In this document: in pieces, positions 36,645-47,046 of the stretch
Layout of the letters: every line of letters begins with the position of its first letter
How positions within the stretch are numbered: position 1 is the first letter of the stretch
NCBI RefSeq assembly: GCF_000293785.1
Contig: NZ_AKZI01000019.1
Location: forward strand, 1-64,000
Direction of reading: 5' to 3'
DNA: 64,000 nucleotides
DNA from: Rhodovulum sp. PH10
GTDB taxonomy: Bacteria; Pseudomonadota; Alphaproteobacteria; Rhizobiales; Xanthobacteraceae
Position numbers and translations under genes: made by a program
Notes under the pieces: generated by a model
The model's input: the letters and a program-made list of their open reading frames with translations, nothing else
What the model was told of the DNA's origin: nothing
The model's database searches: none

Positions 36645-37283
36645 CTACTCCTTCGGCTTGTCGCCCTCGCTCAAGCGGTCGATGCGCTTCTGCATCTCCT
36701 CGAGCTGGCGGCGCAACGCCTCGATCTCGCCGGGCTGGGGCGGCGCCTCGCCGGCCGCGGCCGGCTGGCCGTGCGCCTCGGCGGACGCCGCGCCGGTCGG
36801 CGCCTCGCCGGCCGTGCCGTCGCCGGGGCGCGTCGCGAACGGCGTGAACATCGTGAAGGCGCGCTGGAACATCTCCATGTTCCGCCGCACCTGGTCCTCC
36901 ATCGTGCCGAGCCCGCCGACCCCCCAGGCCTGGGCCATCTGGTCGCGGAACTTCGACTGCTCGCGCGAGAACATGTCGAGCGAGCTCTCGAGATAGCGCG
37001 GCACCAGCATCTGCATGCTGTCGCCGTAGAACCGGATCAGCTGACGCAGGAAGGTGATCGGCAACAGGTTCTGGCCCTGCTTGCCCTCCTGCTCGAAGAT
37101 GATCTGGGTCAGCACCGAGCGGGTGATGTCCTCACCGGTCTTGGCGTCGTAGACGACGAAGTCCTCGCCGGTCTTGAGCATGCCGGCGAGATCCTCGAGG
37201 GTGACGTAGGTGCTCGTGCCGGTGTTGTAGAGGCGCCGGTTGGCGTACTTCTTGATGATGACCGGGGCGTCGGACTTGGCCAT
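36645..37283 (-). CDS. phaR: Polyhydroxyalkanoate synthesis repressor PhaR
   Basis: DNA- and PHA-binding repressor of 212 residues that controls phasin and PHA genes. The N-terminal PHB accumulation regulatory domain is unmistakable (VIIKKYANRRLYNTGTSTYV), followed by the second conserved block around QLIRFYGDSMQMLVPRYLES. The C-terminus is Ala/Pro-rich and ends in a short coiled-coil-like LRRQLEEMQKRIDRL. It is divergent from phaA, the usual arrangement in Hyphomicrobiales, and probably represses from the 364-bp region between them. Confidence 0.95.
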   Translation of the reverse strand: MAKSDAPVIIKKYANRRLYNTGTSTYVTLEDLAGMLKTGEDFVVYDAKTGEDITRSVLTQIIFEQEGKQGQNLLPITFLRQLIRFYGDSMQMLVPRYLESSLDMFSREQSKFRDQMAQAWGVGGLGTMEDQVRRNMEMFQRAFTMFTPFATRPGDGTAGEAPTGAASAEAHGQPAAAGEAPPQPGEIEALRRQLEEMQKRIDRLSEGDKPKE

Positions 37284-38823
<1,540 letters not shown>

Positions 38824-39224
38824 GGGCCCTGGTGCCGAGGGCCCTGGCGCCGAGGGCGTCGGCCTCGCACCTCCACGACCGGCCGGCGGCCTCGCGCTGC
38901 CGGCCGGCTCTCGCCCGGTCCCGCCCCGGCCTCGCACCACCGATCGCACCCCCGGTCGACCACTCCGTCGCCGGTCCGCGCCGTCACTTCGCCACAGGAG
39001 CCCGATTCGCCGCCGCCGCGGCCGTCCCCGCAGCCCGATGGTGCGGCCGAGCGCCGAATCCTCGTGTATAGGAGGCTTTGAGGCGCGGCACCGCGACCCG
39101 GCGCGATCGTGGAACCAGAGACCGTGGAACCGGAGACCGTGGAACCGGTGCCCGCGGGTCGGCGCCGGAGCGCCGAGAGCACGCACGACGCCGGGCCGGG
39201 ACCGGCCGCTGATGGCAGAGGAAC
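38824..39224. other. Gap with two 15-bp tandem arrays downstream of phaA
   Basis: No gene is recognised. Immediately at the phaA stop a 15-bp unit (GAGGGCCCTGGTGCC) occurs twice and part of a third time from 38822. A second array at 39109-39153 has three 15-bp copies of GTGGAACCGGAGACC. The second array precedes the methyltransferase start by about 70 bp. TATAGGAGG near 39066 may be a promoter or ribosome binding feature. Confidence 0.55.
39109..39153. repeat. 15-bp tandem repeat, three copies
   Basis: Three head-to-tail copies of a 15-bp unit with one or two substitutions (39109-39123, 39124-39138, 39139-39153). In one frame they would read M/V-E-P-E-T, but that frame is not the one used by the following gene. 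Copy number may vary between strains. Confidence 0.8.
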
Positions 39225-39986
39225 ATGTCGCTCGACGTCGTCGATCTCCGCAACTTCTACGCCCACCCGCTCGGCAAGGTGGCGCGCCGCTTCGTCGGTC
39301 GCGGGATCCGCACGCATTGGGGCGACACCCGCGGCCAGCGGGTGCTCGGCATCGGCTACCCGACGCCCTATCTCGGGCTCTTTCGCGAGCAGGCCGAGCG
39401 CTGCCTCGCCTTCATGCCGGCCTCGCAGGGGGTGGTGCGCTGGCCGACCGCCCGCCCGGCGCTCGCCGCGCTGGTCGAGGAGTACGACCTGCCGCTGCCG
39501 GACGCGACGATGGACCGGGTGCTGCTGGTCCATGCGCTGGAAAACACCGCCGACGGGCTGTCGCTGCTGCGCGAGGTGTGGCGGGTGCTGGCGCCGAGCG
39601 GCCGCATTCTGGTGGTGATCCCCAACCGCCGCGGCCTGTGGGCACGGATGGACACCACGCCGTTCGGCCAAGGGCGGCCCTATTCGCGCTCGCAGATCGT
39701 CACCCTCCTGCGGGAGACCTCGTTCACCCCGACCTCGTGGGGCGAGGCGCTCTACATGCCGCCGATCGGCAAGCGCTGGTTCATGCGCTCGGCGTTCGCC
39801 TGGGAGCGCACCGGGGCGACGCTGTCGGCGCCGTTCGCCGGCGTCCACATCGTCGAGGCGACCAAGCAGGTGTTTCGTGCGATCCCGGCCGCCAAGCGCG
39901 CCAAGCGCCGTCTGGTGCCGGTGCTGGAGCCCGTGCTGGAGCCGGTGCCGGGCGGCCTGCGCTGCGATCCTCTCCGGGCGGAGTAG
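39225..39986 (+). CDS. Class I SAM-dependent methyltransferase
   Basis: A 253-residue methyltransferase-fold protein. The nucleotide motif is altered to QRVLGIGYPTPYLGLF, where typical enzymes have a GxGxG loop. Motif region II is MDRVLLVHALENTADG and is followed by VWRVLAPSGRILVVIPNRRG, which is clear. The C-terminal 90 residues are basic and may contact a negatively charged partner. Homologues in Hyphomicrobiales often sit beside the glyoxalase II gene; here the next gene is a convergent GST. Substrate unknown. Confidence 0.85.
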   Translation: MSLDVVDLRNFYAHPLGKVARRFVGRGIRTHWGDTRGQRVLGIGYPTPYLGLFREQAERCLAFMPASQGVVRWPTARPALAALVEEYDLPLPDATMDRVLLVHALENTADGLSLLREVWRVLAPSGRILVVIPNRRGLWARMDTTPFGQGRPYSRSQIVTLLRETSFTPTSWGEALYMPPIGKRWFMRSAFAWERTGATLSAPFAGVHIVEATKQVFRAIPAAKRAKRRLVPVLEPVLEPVPGGLRCDPLRAE

Positions 39987-40022
39987 CCGGCGCGCCGCCG
40001 CCGTTCCGTCCGCCGTCCGGCC

Positions 40023-40742
40023 TCAGCCGTCGAGCTCCTCGTAGCGCCGAAAAATGCCGGTCTCGTTGAAGGCGAGCCGGCGCTCGGAGGCGAGATAGGC
40101 GGCGATCCGCGGGCGCGCGGCCACCGCGTCGTGCAGCGCGACCAGGCGGGGCGTCGTCTTCTCCACCTTTCTCGCCGTCTTCGGGAAGGCCCATCGCAAG
40201 CCCTCCACCACCTGGAACAGCGAGAGATCGGCATAGGTCGCGCGCCGGCCGCCGACGAAGTTTCCGCCGCTCCGCTCCAGCACCGTCTCGAACCAGCCGT
40301 AGAATTTCTTCATCCGGGTCTTGCGGAAATCGGCGGCGCGGCGGGCGGCCTCCGCCTTCTGCTCCTCGTAATAGAGCGACGCGCCGATCGGGTGGTGGGT
40401 GTCGTGCGCCTCGGTGACGAGATCGGCGATGGTGAGCTGCACCTGGTGCACCCACAGCCGGCCGCCCTCGGTGTTCGGCGCGAGCCCGTGATGGTCGCCG
40501 AGAAACAGGAGAATGTTGGCGGTCTGGCCGATCAGCAGCCGACCGGCCTTGAGGAACGGCGGGGCGAACGGCGGGTGCGGCACGGTGTCGCCACCCATCA
40601 GCGCCAGCATCGCCGGGGCGCCGCCCTTCGGCTCGGGCAGGCGGGCGACGTCGTGGTACGGCACGCCGGCCTCCTCGAGCGCGAGGCGGACGAACTCGCC
40701 GCGGCCCTGCAGCGTCGGCCAGTAATAGAGCTCGTAGGCCAT
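40023..40742 (-). CDS. Glutathione S-transferase family protein
   Basis: A 239-residue protein with the thioredoxin-like N-terminal domain (YELYYWPTLQGRGEFVRLAL) and the all-helical C-terminal domain ending FNETGIFRRYEELDG. In alpha/mu/pi-like GSTs the early Tyr at the LYYWPTLQGRGE position activates glutathione; this pattern fits. It is expected to be cytosolic and to conjugate glutathione to an electrophile, though the natural substrate is unknown. The ATG at 40742 is followed by typical residues. It converges on the methyltransferase gene (36 bp) and is divergent from the exporter operon. Confidence 0.92.
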   Translation of the reverse strand: MAYELYYWPTLQGRGEFVRLALEEAGVPYHDVARLPEPKGGAPAMLALMGGDTVPHPPFAPPFLKAGRLLIGQTANILLFLGDHHGLAPNTEGGRLWVHQVQLTIADLVTEAHDTHHPIGASLYYEEQKAEAARRAADFRKTRMKKFYGWFETVLERSGGNFVGGRRATYADLSLFQVVEGLRWAFPKTARKVEKTTPRLVALHDAVAARPRIAAYLASERRLAFNETGIFRRYEELDG

Positions 40743-40958
40743 GCGGTCGCTCCTTTTTTGCGCGCGCGAGAGGTGGAAGGGGTGGGGGCTCGGGGGTGGG
40801 CCGTCGGCGCGGACCGGCCCGTCGCCGGCGGGACGTCGCGCCGCACCCCACCCGACAACCATGCCGACGTCACGATGTTGCACTAGGGGGCTCACAACCC
40901 GTATGTCAGGCCGAGACGCCCCGGGCGATCCCGGAGCCGCGGCCGCCGGAAGGCGAGA

Positions 40959-42149
40959 ATGGACGACCGGACGAGACTGCTGAAGTCGCTGACGATCGAT
41001 CGGAGCGAGGCGGCGGTGCCGCCGCGGCGGAGCTTTCGCGGGCCGCTGATCGCCCTGGTCGCGGCGTTCGCCGGCGTGCTGGCGGTCGGCGTGTGGCTGC
41101 TCGACCCGTTCGACCCGGCGCGCGCCCCCGCCGCCCCGCCCGACCGGACCGCGGCGACCGGCGCCACCCGCACCGCCTCCGCCGATCCCACCACCGCGCC
41201 GGCCACCGCCCCGCGGGCCGACACCGCCCCGGCTTCGCCGCCCGCCGCCCCGCCGGTGCGGGCGCGACCAAAAGGCCTCGCCGCCTCGGGCTACGTGGTC
41301 GCCCGCCGCAAGGCGACGGTCGCCGCCGAGATCACCGGCAAGGTGACGGACGTCCTGGTCGACGAGGGCATGGTGGTCCACGCCGGCGAGATCCTCGCAA
41401 AGCTCGACTCGACGCTCGCCGAGACCGACCTCGCGCTCGCCAAGACCAAGGCGGAGGCCGCCGAGGCCGCCCGCCGGGCGATCGCCGCCGACCTCGCCGA
41501 CGCCGAGCGCATCTTCGCCCGCACCCAGAGCCTGTCGAAGCGCGACTTCGCCACCGAGGCCGAGCTGACCCGCACCGAGGCGCGGGTGAACGTGCTGCGC
41601 GCCCAGCTCGCCCAGGCGCAGGCCCAGCTCGAGACCGCCAAGCTCGAGGCGCAGCGCTACGGCGAGGTGCTCGACAAGCACGCCATCAAGGCGCCGTTCG
41701 GCGGCGTGGTGGTCGATCGCAGCGCCCAGCCGGGCGAGATGATCTCGCCGATGTCGGCCGGCGGCAGCTTCACCCGCACCGGCATCTGCACCATCGTCGA
41801 CATGGGCTCGCTCGAGGTCGAGGTCGACGTCAACGAGGCCTTCATCGGCCGGGTCCGCGAGGGCGGCGCGGTGCGGGCGGTGCTCGACGCCTATCCCGAC
41901 TGGACGATCCCGGCGCACGTCGTCGCCATCGTGCCGACCGCCAACCGCGAGAAGGCGACGGTGCGCGTGCGCATCGGGCTCGGCGAGACCGACCCGCGCA
42001 TCCTGCCCGACATGGCGGTGAAGGTGACCTTCGTCGAGGACGACGGCGCGGCCGCCGCCTCGCCGTCCGGCGCGTCGTCCGCCGGCGCGTCGTCCGCCGA
42101 CGCCACGGCGACCACCGCCGCCGCTCCGAAAACATCCGCGGCCCGGTGA
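40959..42149 (+). CDS. HlyD/MacA-type periplasmic adaptor of ABC exporter
   Basis: Membrane-fusion protein of 396 residues. A single N-terminal membrane anchor (LIALVAAFAGVLAVGVWLL, about residues 28-46) precedes an Ala/Pro/Thr-rich linker. The biotinyl-lipoyl half motif follows (KATVAAEITGKVTDVLVDEG), then an alpha-helical hairpin rich in Ala/Glu, the second lipoyl half (IKAPFGGVVVDRSAQPGEMI) and a beta-barrel. The C-terminus is Ala/Ser/Thr-rich. It would link the inner-membrane transporter encoded next to an outer-membrane channel. No TolC-like gene is adjacent. It is the first gene of a four-gene operon. Confidence 0.93.
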   Translation: MDDRTRLLKSLTIDRSEAAVPPRRSFRGPLIALVAAFAGVLAVGVWLLDPFDPARAPAAPPDRTAATGATRTASADPTTAPATAPRADTAPASPPAAPPVRARPKGLAASGYVVARRKATVAAEITGKVTDVLVDEGMVVHAGEILAKLDSTLAETDLALAKTKAEAAEAARRAIAADLADAERIFARTQSLSKRDFATEAELTRTEARVNVLRAQLAQAQAQLETAKLEAQRYGEVLDKHAIKAPFGGVVVDRSAQPGEMISPMSAGGSFTRTGICTIVDMGSLEVEVDVNEAFIGRVREGGAVRAVLDAYPDWTIPAHVVAIVPTANREKATVRVRIGLGETDPRILPDMAVKVTFVEDDGAAAASPSGASSAGASSADATATTAAAPKTSAAR

Positions 42150-42181
42150 TCCCGACCGATCCGCCAAGCGGAGACAGCTCG

Positions 42182-42877
42182 ATGAACGATTCCGCCCTGG
42201 TCCGCCTCTCGGGGGTCGGCAAAGGCTTCGTCAAGGGCCGCGACGCGATCTCGATCTTCGAGCATCTCGACCTCGCGATTCCCGAAGGCGACTTCGTCGC
42301 GGTGATGGGGCCGTCGGGCTCCGGCAAGTCGACGCTGCTCAACCTGCTCGGCGGCATCGATCGCCCCGACACCGGCGCGATCGAGATCGCCGGCACGCGG
42401 ATCGACGGGCTCTCCGAGGGCCGGCTCTCGCGCTGGCGCGCGGCGACGATCGGCTTCGTCTTCCAGTTCTACAATCTGATGCCGATGCTCACCGCCGCGC
42501 AGAACGTCGAGCTGCCGCTCCTTTTGACCCGGCTCGGCGGGCGCGAGCGGCGCGCCCATGTGGCCGCCGCCCTCGAGGTGGTCGGGCTGGCCGACCGGGC
42601 CAAGCACTATCCGCGCGAGATGTCGGGCGGGCAGCAGCAGCGGGTGGCGATCGCCCGCGCGATCGTCTCCGATCCGAAGCTCCTGTTGTGCGACGAGCCG
42701 ACCGGCGACCTCGACCGCGGCTCGGCCGACGAGATCCTGGCGATGCTGAAGTCGCTCAACGCCGATCTCGGCAAGACCGTGGTGATGGTCACCCACGACC
42801 CGGCGGCGGCGCGCTACGCCAAGCGCACGCTGCATCTCGACAAGGGCCACTTCGAGGAGAAGGAGCTCGCGGCGTGA
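42182..42877 (+). CDS. ABC exporter ATPase (MacB/LolD-type)
   Basis: ATPase of 231 residues. Walker A is [16 protein letters not shown], the Q-loop region reads [20 protein letters not shown], the signature is [15 protein letters not shown] and Walker B is [12 protein letters not shown]. The FQFYNL and GDLD patterns are typical of the MacB/LolD/DevA group that works with FtsX-like permeases. It follows the adaptor by 32 bp, and its stop overlaps the first permease start (GTGA). The substrate is unknown. Confidence 0.94.
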   Translation: MNDSALVRLSGVGKGFVKGRDAISIFEHLDLAIPEGDFVAVMGPSGSGKSTLLNLLGGIDRPDTGAIEIAGTRIDGLSEGRLSRWRAATIGFVFQFYNLMPMLTAAQNVELPLLLTRLGGRERRAHVAAALEVVGLADRAKHYPREMSGGQQQRVAIARAIVSDPKLLLCDEPTGDLDRGSADEILAMLKSLNADLGKTVVMVTHDPAAARYAKRTLHLDKGHFEEKELAA

Positions 42878-44034
42878 ACGACGGGGTGCTGATCGCCAAG
42901 AACCTCTTCCGCAAGAAGCTGCGCGCGATCCTGATGATCGTGTCGATCCTGATCGCCTTCGCGATCTTCGGCGTGCTGGCGGCGTTCGAGCGCGCCTTCA
43001 ATGCCGGGCAGGAGGTCTCCGAGGACGACCGGCTGGTGGTCGTCAACAAGATCAACTTCACCCAGCCGCTGCCGATCTCCTACTTCAACCGGATCGCCGC
43101 GGTGCCGGGCGTCCGTCAGGTCACCTATGCCAACTGGTTCGGCGGCTATTATCAGGACCCGAAGAACTTCACCATCGTGATGGCGGTCGAGCCGGCGACC
43201 TATCTCGACATCACCGCGAGCGACTTCGCCTATGACGGCGCGATGCGCGAGCGGTTCGAGCGGACCCGCACCGGGGCGCTGGTCGGCCGCCAGCTCGCCG
43301 CCAAATGGGGCTGGAAGGTCGGCGACCGCATCCCGATCTCGTCGAGCATCTTCCAGCAGAAGGACGGCTCGCACAGCTGGGAGGTCGAGATCGTCGGCGT
43401 CTTCGACAAGAACAAGCCGCAGGTCGACACCAATTTCATGCTGATCCGCTGGGACTATTTCGACGAGACCCGCTCGTTCGGCAAGGACACGATCGGCTGG
43501 CTGATCCTCAAGACGGACTCGCCGGCGATCAACGACAGGGTGTCCGAGACGATCGACAAGATGTTCGAGAACTCCTTCTACGAGACCGCGACCGACACCG
43601 AGAAGGCGTTCAACAAGGCGTTCATGGCGCAGCTCGGCAACGTCGCGCTGATCGTCACGCTGGTGGTCGGCGCCGCCTTCGTCACCATCCTGATGATCGT
43701 CGGCAACACCATGGTGATGGCGGTGCGCGAGCGCACCCGCGAGATCGCGGTCCTCAAGACGCTCGGCTTCTCCGGCGCGCGGGTGCTGCGGCTGGTGCTC
43801 GGCGAGACGCTGCTCTTGGCGCTGATCGGCGGCGGCATCGGCATCGCGATCGCCGCGGCGATCACCGCGAGCATGCGCGACAGCCTCTCGACCTTCGTGC
43901 CGAACCTCGAGGTCGGCCCGGGGATCGTGCTGTCGGCCGTCGGGCTGATGGTGGCGCTCGGCCTCGCCACCGGCCTGGTGCCGGCCTGGAACGCCTTTCG
44001 CCTGAAGATCGCCGACGGCATGGGACGCGGCTGA
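42874..44034 (+). CDS. FtsX-like ABC exporter permease 1
   Basis: Permease of 386 residues with an N-terminal helix (about 15-38), a large periplasmic domain with an Asn/Tyr-rich segment (VTYANWFGGYYQDPKNF), and three C-terminal helices around ALIVTLVVGAAFVTILMIVG. This is the MacB/FtsX layout. The GTG start overlaps the ATPase stop; the stop overlaps the second permease start as TGATG. The two different permeases presumably form a heterodimer. Substrate not predictable. Confidence 0.93.
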   Translation: MNDGVLIAKNLFRKKLRAILMIVSILIAFAIFGVLAAFERAFNAGQEVSEDDRLVVVNKINFTQPLPISYFNRIAAVPGVRQVTYANWFGGYYQDPKNFTIVMAVEPATYLDITASDFAYDGAMRERFERTRTGALVGRQLAAKWGWKVGDRIPISSSIFQQKDGSHSWEVEIVGVFDKNKPQVDTNFMLIRWDYFDETRSFGKDTIGWLILKTDSPAINDRVSETIDKMFENSFYETATDTEKAFNKAFMAQLGNVALIVTLVVGAAFVTILMIVGNTMVMAVRERTREIAVLKTLGFSGARVLRLVLGETLLLALIGGGIGIAIAAAITASMRDSLSTFVPNLEVGPGIVLSAVGLMVALGLATGLVPAWNAFRLKIADGMGRG

Positions 44035-45212
44035 TGCTGAAGCAGATCGCCGCGGTGACGCGGATCAATCTCCGCAGCATCCCGCAACGCTTCTGGCCGT
44101 CGCTGTCGACGGTGGTGGCGGTCGCGCTCGTGGTGATGGTGCTGCTGTCGTTCCTGGCGATGTCGGCGGGCTTCCGGCAGACGCTGGCGAGCTCGGGCGC
44201 CGAGGACGTCGCGATCGCGCTGCGGGCGGGCGCCCAGGCGGAGATCAACTCGGCGATCACCCGCGATCAGGTGCGCCTGCTCGAGGACGCGCCGGGCATC
44301 GCCCGCGGGCCGGACGGCAAGCCGCTGGTCTCGGCCGAGCTCTATCTGATCGTCGACGGCATCAAGCGCTCGACCGGCACCAAGGCGAACCTGCCGCTGC
44401 GTGGCATCGGCGAGGCGGGGCCGGCGCTCCGCAAGGGCGTCCATGTCGTCGCGGGCCGCATGTTCGCCCCCGGCAGCAACGAGGTGGTGGTCGGCAAGAG
44501 CTTGCTCGCCGAGTTTTCCGGCTTCGGGCTCGGACGGACCGTCAAGTTCGGCACGGCGCGGTGGACGGTGGTCGGCGTGTTCGAGGCCGACGGCAGCGTG
44601 TTCGAGTCGGAGATCTGGGGCGACCTGCCGGTCGTGCAGAGCCTGTTCAACCGCAACAACACCTTCCAGACGGTGCGGATGAAGCTCGACGGGCCGGGCG
44701 CGCTCGCCGCGCTGAAGGCCTACAGCGACCACGACCCGCGGCTGAAGCTCGAGGTGAAGTCCGAGAAGGAGTATTTCTCCGAGCAGTCGTCGCAGACCAA
44801 CGACTTGATTCAGAAACTCGGCTGGCCGCTGGCGATCGCGATGGCGTTCGGCGCGCTCGCCGGCGCCTTGAACACCATGTATTCCTCGGTCGCCTCGCGC
44901 GCGGTGGAGATCGCGACGCTGCGGGCGATCGGCTTTTCCGGCTTTCCCGCCTTCGTCGGCACGCTCGCCGAATCGCTGGTGCTCGCCGGGATCGGCGGGG
45001 CGATCGGCGCGGTGGCGACGTGGCTGGTGTTCGACGGCTTCACCGCCTCCACGCTCGGCGCCAATTTCGCCCAGGTGGTGTTCTCGTTCCGCCTGACCCC
45101 GGCGACGATCGGCCAGGGCGTCGTGCTGGCGCTGGTGGTCGGGCTGGTCGGCGGCCTTCTGCCGGCGATCCGCGCCGCCCGCATGCCGATCGTCAAGGGC
45201 TTGCAGGGCTGA
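44034..45212 (+). CDS. FtsX-like ABC exporter permease 2
   Basis: Permease of 392 residues, same layout as the preceding gene: an N-terminal helix (VVAVALVVMVLLSFLAMSAG), a large periplasmic domain and three C-terminal helices ending in FRLTPATIGQGVVLALVVGL. It keeps the conserved AVEIATLRAIGFSGF loop that contacts the ATPase. It completes the adaptor-ATPase-permease-permease operon, which resembles the MacAB and DevBCA exporters. No downstream terminator is clear, and the convergent carbonic anhydrase gene ends 13 bp away. Confidence 0.93.
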   Translation: MLKQIAAVTRINLRSIPQRFWPSLSTVVAVALVVMVLLSFLAMSAGFRQTLASSGAEDVAIALRAGAQAEINSAITRDQVRLLEDAPGIARGPDGKPLVSAELYLIVDGIKRSTGTKANLPLRGIGEAGPALRKGVHVVAGRMFAPGSNEVVVGKSLLAEFSGFGLGRTVKFGTARWTVVGVFEADGSVFESEIWGDLPVVQSLFNRNNTFQTVRMKLDGPGALAALKAYSDHDPRLKLEVKSEKEYFSEQSSQTNDLIQKLGWPLAIAMAFGALAGALNTMYSSVASRAVEIATLRAIGFSGFPAFVGTLAESLVLAGIGGAIGAVATWLVFDGFTASTLGANFAQVVFSFRLTPATIGQGVVLALVVGLVGGLLPAIRAARMPIVKGLQG

Positions 45213-45225
45213 GAGACCGCCGCGC

Positions 45226-45900
45226 TCAGAACCGAGGCGCGGCAAAAATCTTCGCATACTCGGCGGCGGCGACCGGGGCGAACGCGCCGTCGGCGGCGTC
45301 GTAGGCCATCAGCTCGCCGGTCGCGACGCCGAAATAGGCGGCGTGCAGCGCGAGCTTGCCGCGCTCGACCAGGATGCGCACGCACGGGAAGGTCATCAGA
45401 TTGTCGAGCGCGACCTGGAGCGAGGCCTGCTCGAGCTCGGCGGCATAGACCGAAAGCGGCATGTCGCCGCGCGGCCCGAGCTTTCGGGCGGCGGGCGCGA
45501 GCAGCTCCATCCACTTGCCGATGAAGTCGCCCGGCGACAGCGGCGGTCCGCCCTCGGCGAACGCCCGCACGCCGCCGCACTGGGCGTGGCCGAGCACCAC
45601 GACGTGCTTCACCTTCAAGGCCTGCACGGCGAACTCGAGCGCGGAGGAGACGCCGTGATAGGCGCCGTCCGGCGCATAGGGCGGCACCATGTTGGCGACG
45701 TTGCGCACGACGAACAGCTCGCCCGGCCCGGCGTCGAAGATCACCTCCGGCGAGACCCGCGAATCGCAGCAGCCGATCACCATGATCTCGGGCGATTGCC
45801 CGTGCTCGGCGAGCGCCCGGTAGCGGCTCTGCTCGGTCGGCAGCCGCCCCGTGAGAAAGGCCCGATAGCCCTCGGTCAGCCTTTGTGGAAAGCCCGTCAT
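45226..45900 (-). CDS. Beta-class carbonic anhydrase
   Basis: Zinc enzyme of 224 residues interconverting CO2 and bicarbonate. The ligand Cys and dyad residues appear in VIGCCDSRVSPE, and the His and second Cys in VVVLGHAQCGGVRAF. Other family segments are FVVRNVANMVPPY and YHGVSSALEFAV. No signal peptide, so cytosolic. The ATG at 45900 is used; a longer in-frame extension is not conserved. It may supply bicarbonate to carboxylases. Neighbours give no further hint. Confidence 0.95.
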   Translation of the reverse strand: MTGFPQRLTEGYRAFLTGRLPTEQSRYRALAEHGQSPEIMVIGCCDSRVSPEVIFDAGPGELFVVRNVANMVPPYAPDGAYHGVSSALEFAVQALKVKHVVVLGHAQCGGVRAFAEGGPPLSPGDFIGKWMELLAPAARKLGPRGDMPLSVYAAELEQASLQVALDNLMTFPCVRILVERGKLALHAAYFGVATGELMAYDAADGAFAPVAAAEYAKIFAAPRF

Positions 45901-46035
45901 CGTCACGCCTCCGAACGCCGCCCACGGCGACGCCCGCGGGCGTGTGCGACAATACTCCACACGGCGGAAAATCAAACCGTCATGGAGGGCCGGCCGAGGT
46001 CGTGCCGGCCGAGGTCGTGGCGTCGGCGATCGACG

Positions 46036-46779
46036 TCAGTCGAACAAGGCGTCGATGTCGTTCTGCGAGACGTGGCCGACATCGCCCTCGAGCTTCGGCC
46101 CGTTGAGGAGCTTGTCCTCCTCGGCCTTCTCGGCGACGTCGACCGGGGCGTAGCCCTCGAACGACTCGATGCCGCCCCAGATCTCCTCCATCCGCTGGAT
46201 GTGGGCCTCGATGAACTTCAGCACGGCGACCACCTTGCTGATGCGTTGCCCGGTGAGATCCTGGAAATTGCAGGCCTCGAACACCTTGACGACCGAGTCC
46301 TGGATCAGCTGCACCGCCGCCTGATCGGCCTCGCTCTGGACGGAGCCGGCCAAGACGTTCGCCTGCTCGTCGATCTGCTCGACCAGGCCGAGGATCGCCT
46401 CGGTGGCGTGCTCGGTGTCCTCGACCACGGTGTCGAGCTCGTTCGCCACCCGCGACATCTCCTGGCCGTTGAAGCCGGTGACGTGGATGGTGGCGAGCTC
46501 GCGCTTGGTCTCGGTGATGGCGTGCTCGATCACGTCGAGCTCGGCCTTGACCTTCTGGTACTCGGCGAACTGGGCCTGGAACTTCTCGAGCGCCCGCTGC
46601 GCATCCAGCGCCCGGCCCTCGATCAGCGCGCGTACGCCGCGGATCTCGGTGACGATCTCGAGATGACGCAGCACCGCGTCGGCATCGGTGGCGGAGGCCG
46701 GCGGGATCTGCTCGCCCGGGGTCTCGACCTCGACCGGCGCACGGAATTGCTCGACCCGGAAAGTTTTGCGCGGCTGCAT
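46036..46779 (-). CDS. cheZ: Protein phosphatase CheZ
   Basis: A 247-residue helical protein that dephosphorylates CheY-P. The catalytic motif with the Asp and Gln is CNFQDLTGQRISKVVAVL (residue ~170), and the C-terminal CheY-binding peptide is NDIDALFD. Alphaproteobacteria with a separate CheZ usually carry this type. The helical hairpin regions before the motif are rich in Glu/Gln. No cheA, cheY, cheW or flagellar genes are in the window, so it is isolated here. The ATG at 46779 follows an AT-rich stretch. Confidence 0.92.
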   Translation of the reverse strand: MQPRKTFRVEQFRAPVEVETPGEQIPPASATDADAVLRHLEIVTEIRGVRALIEGRALDAQRALEKFQAQFAEYQKVKAELDVIEHAITETKRELATIHVTGFNGQEMSRVANELDTVVEDTEHATEAILGLVEQIDEQANVLAGSVQSEADQAAVQLIQDSVVKVFEACNFQDLTGQRISKVVAVLKFIEAHIQRMEEIWGGIESFEGYAPVDVAEKAEEDKLLNGPKLEGDVGHVSQNDIDALFD

Positions 46780-47046
46780 GGATTTATCGCATTCGATTCG
46801 GCCTTTAGCGTTCTACGCGATCATTCTTTAACGGGTGGTTCACGGGGTGCGGCAAAGGCCGTCGAACCGCCCGGTCCGATCGCGGCCGGAACGCGTGCCC
46901 GCATGCCGTAGCCGAGCTCCGGCGACCCGACAAGGGGCCGGCGGTTGAAGCAGCCCCGGAGTTTTGGCAAGGAGATGGTCGCGCCCGTCCGTCCCGGCCC
47001 GCGCGAGGGTGCGACCGGATGCGCACACCATGACCCCCGACCCGAC

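Noticed and set aside
39109-39618. Alternative frame of the methyltransferase beginning with the 15-bp repeat
   Set aside because: That frame gives a Ser/Arg-rich translation with no domain, whereas the frame starting at 39225 shows a methyltransferase fold.
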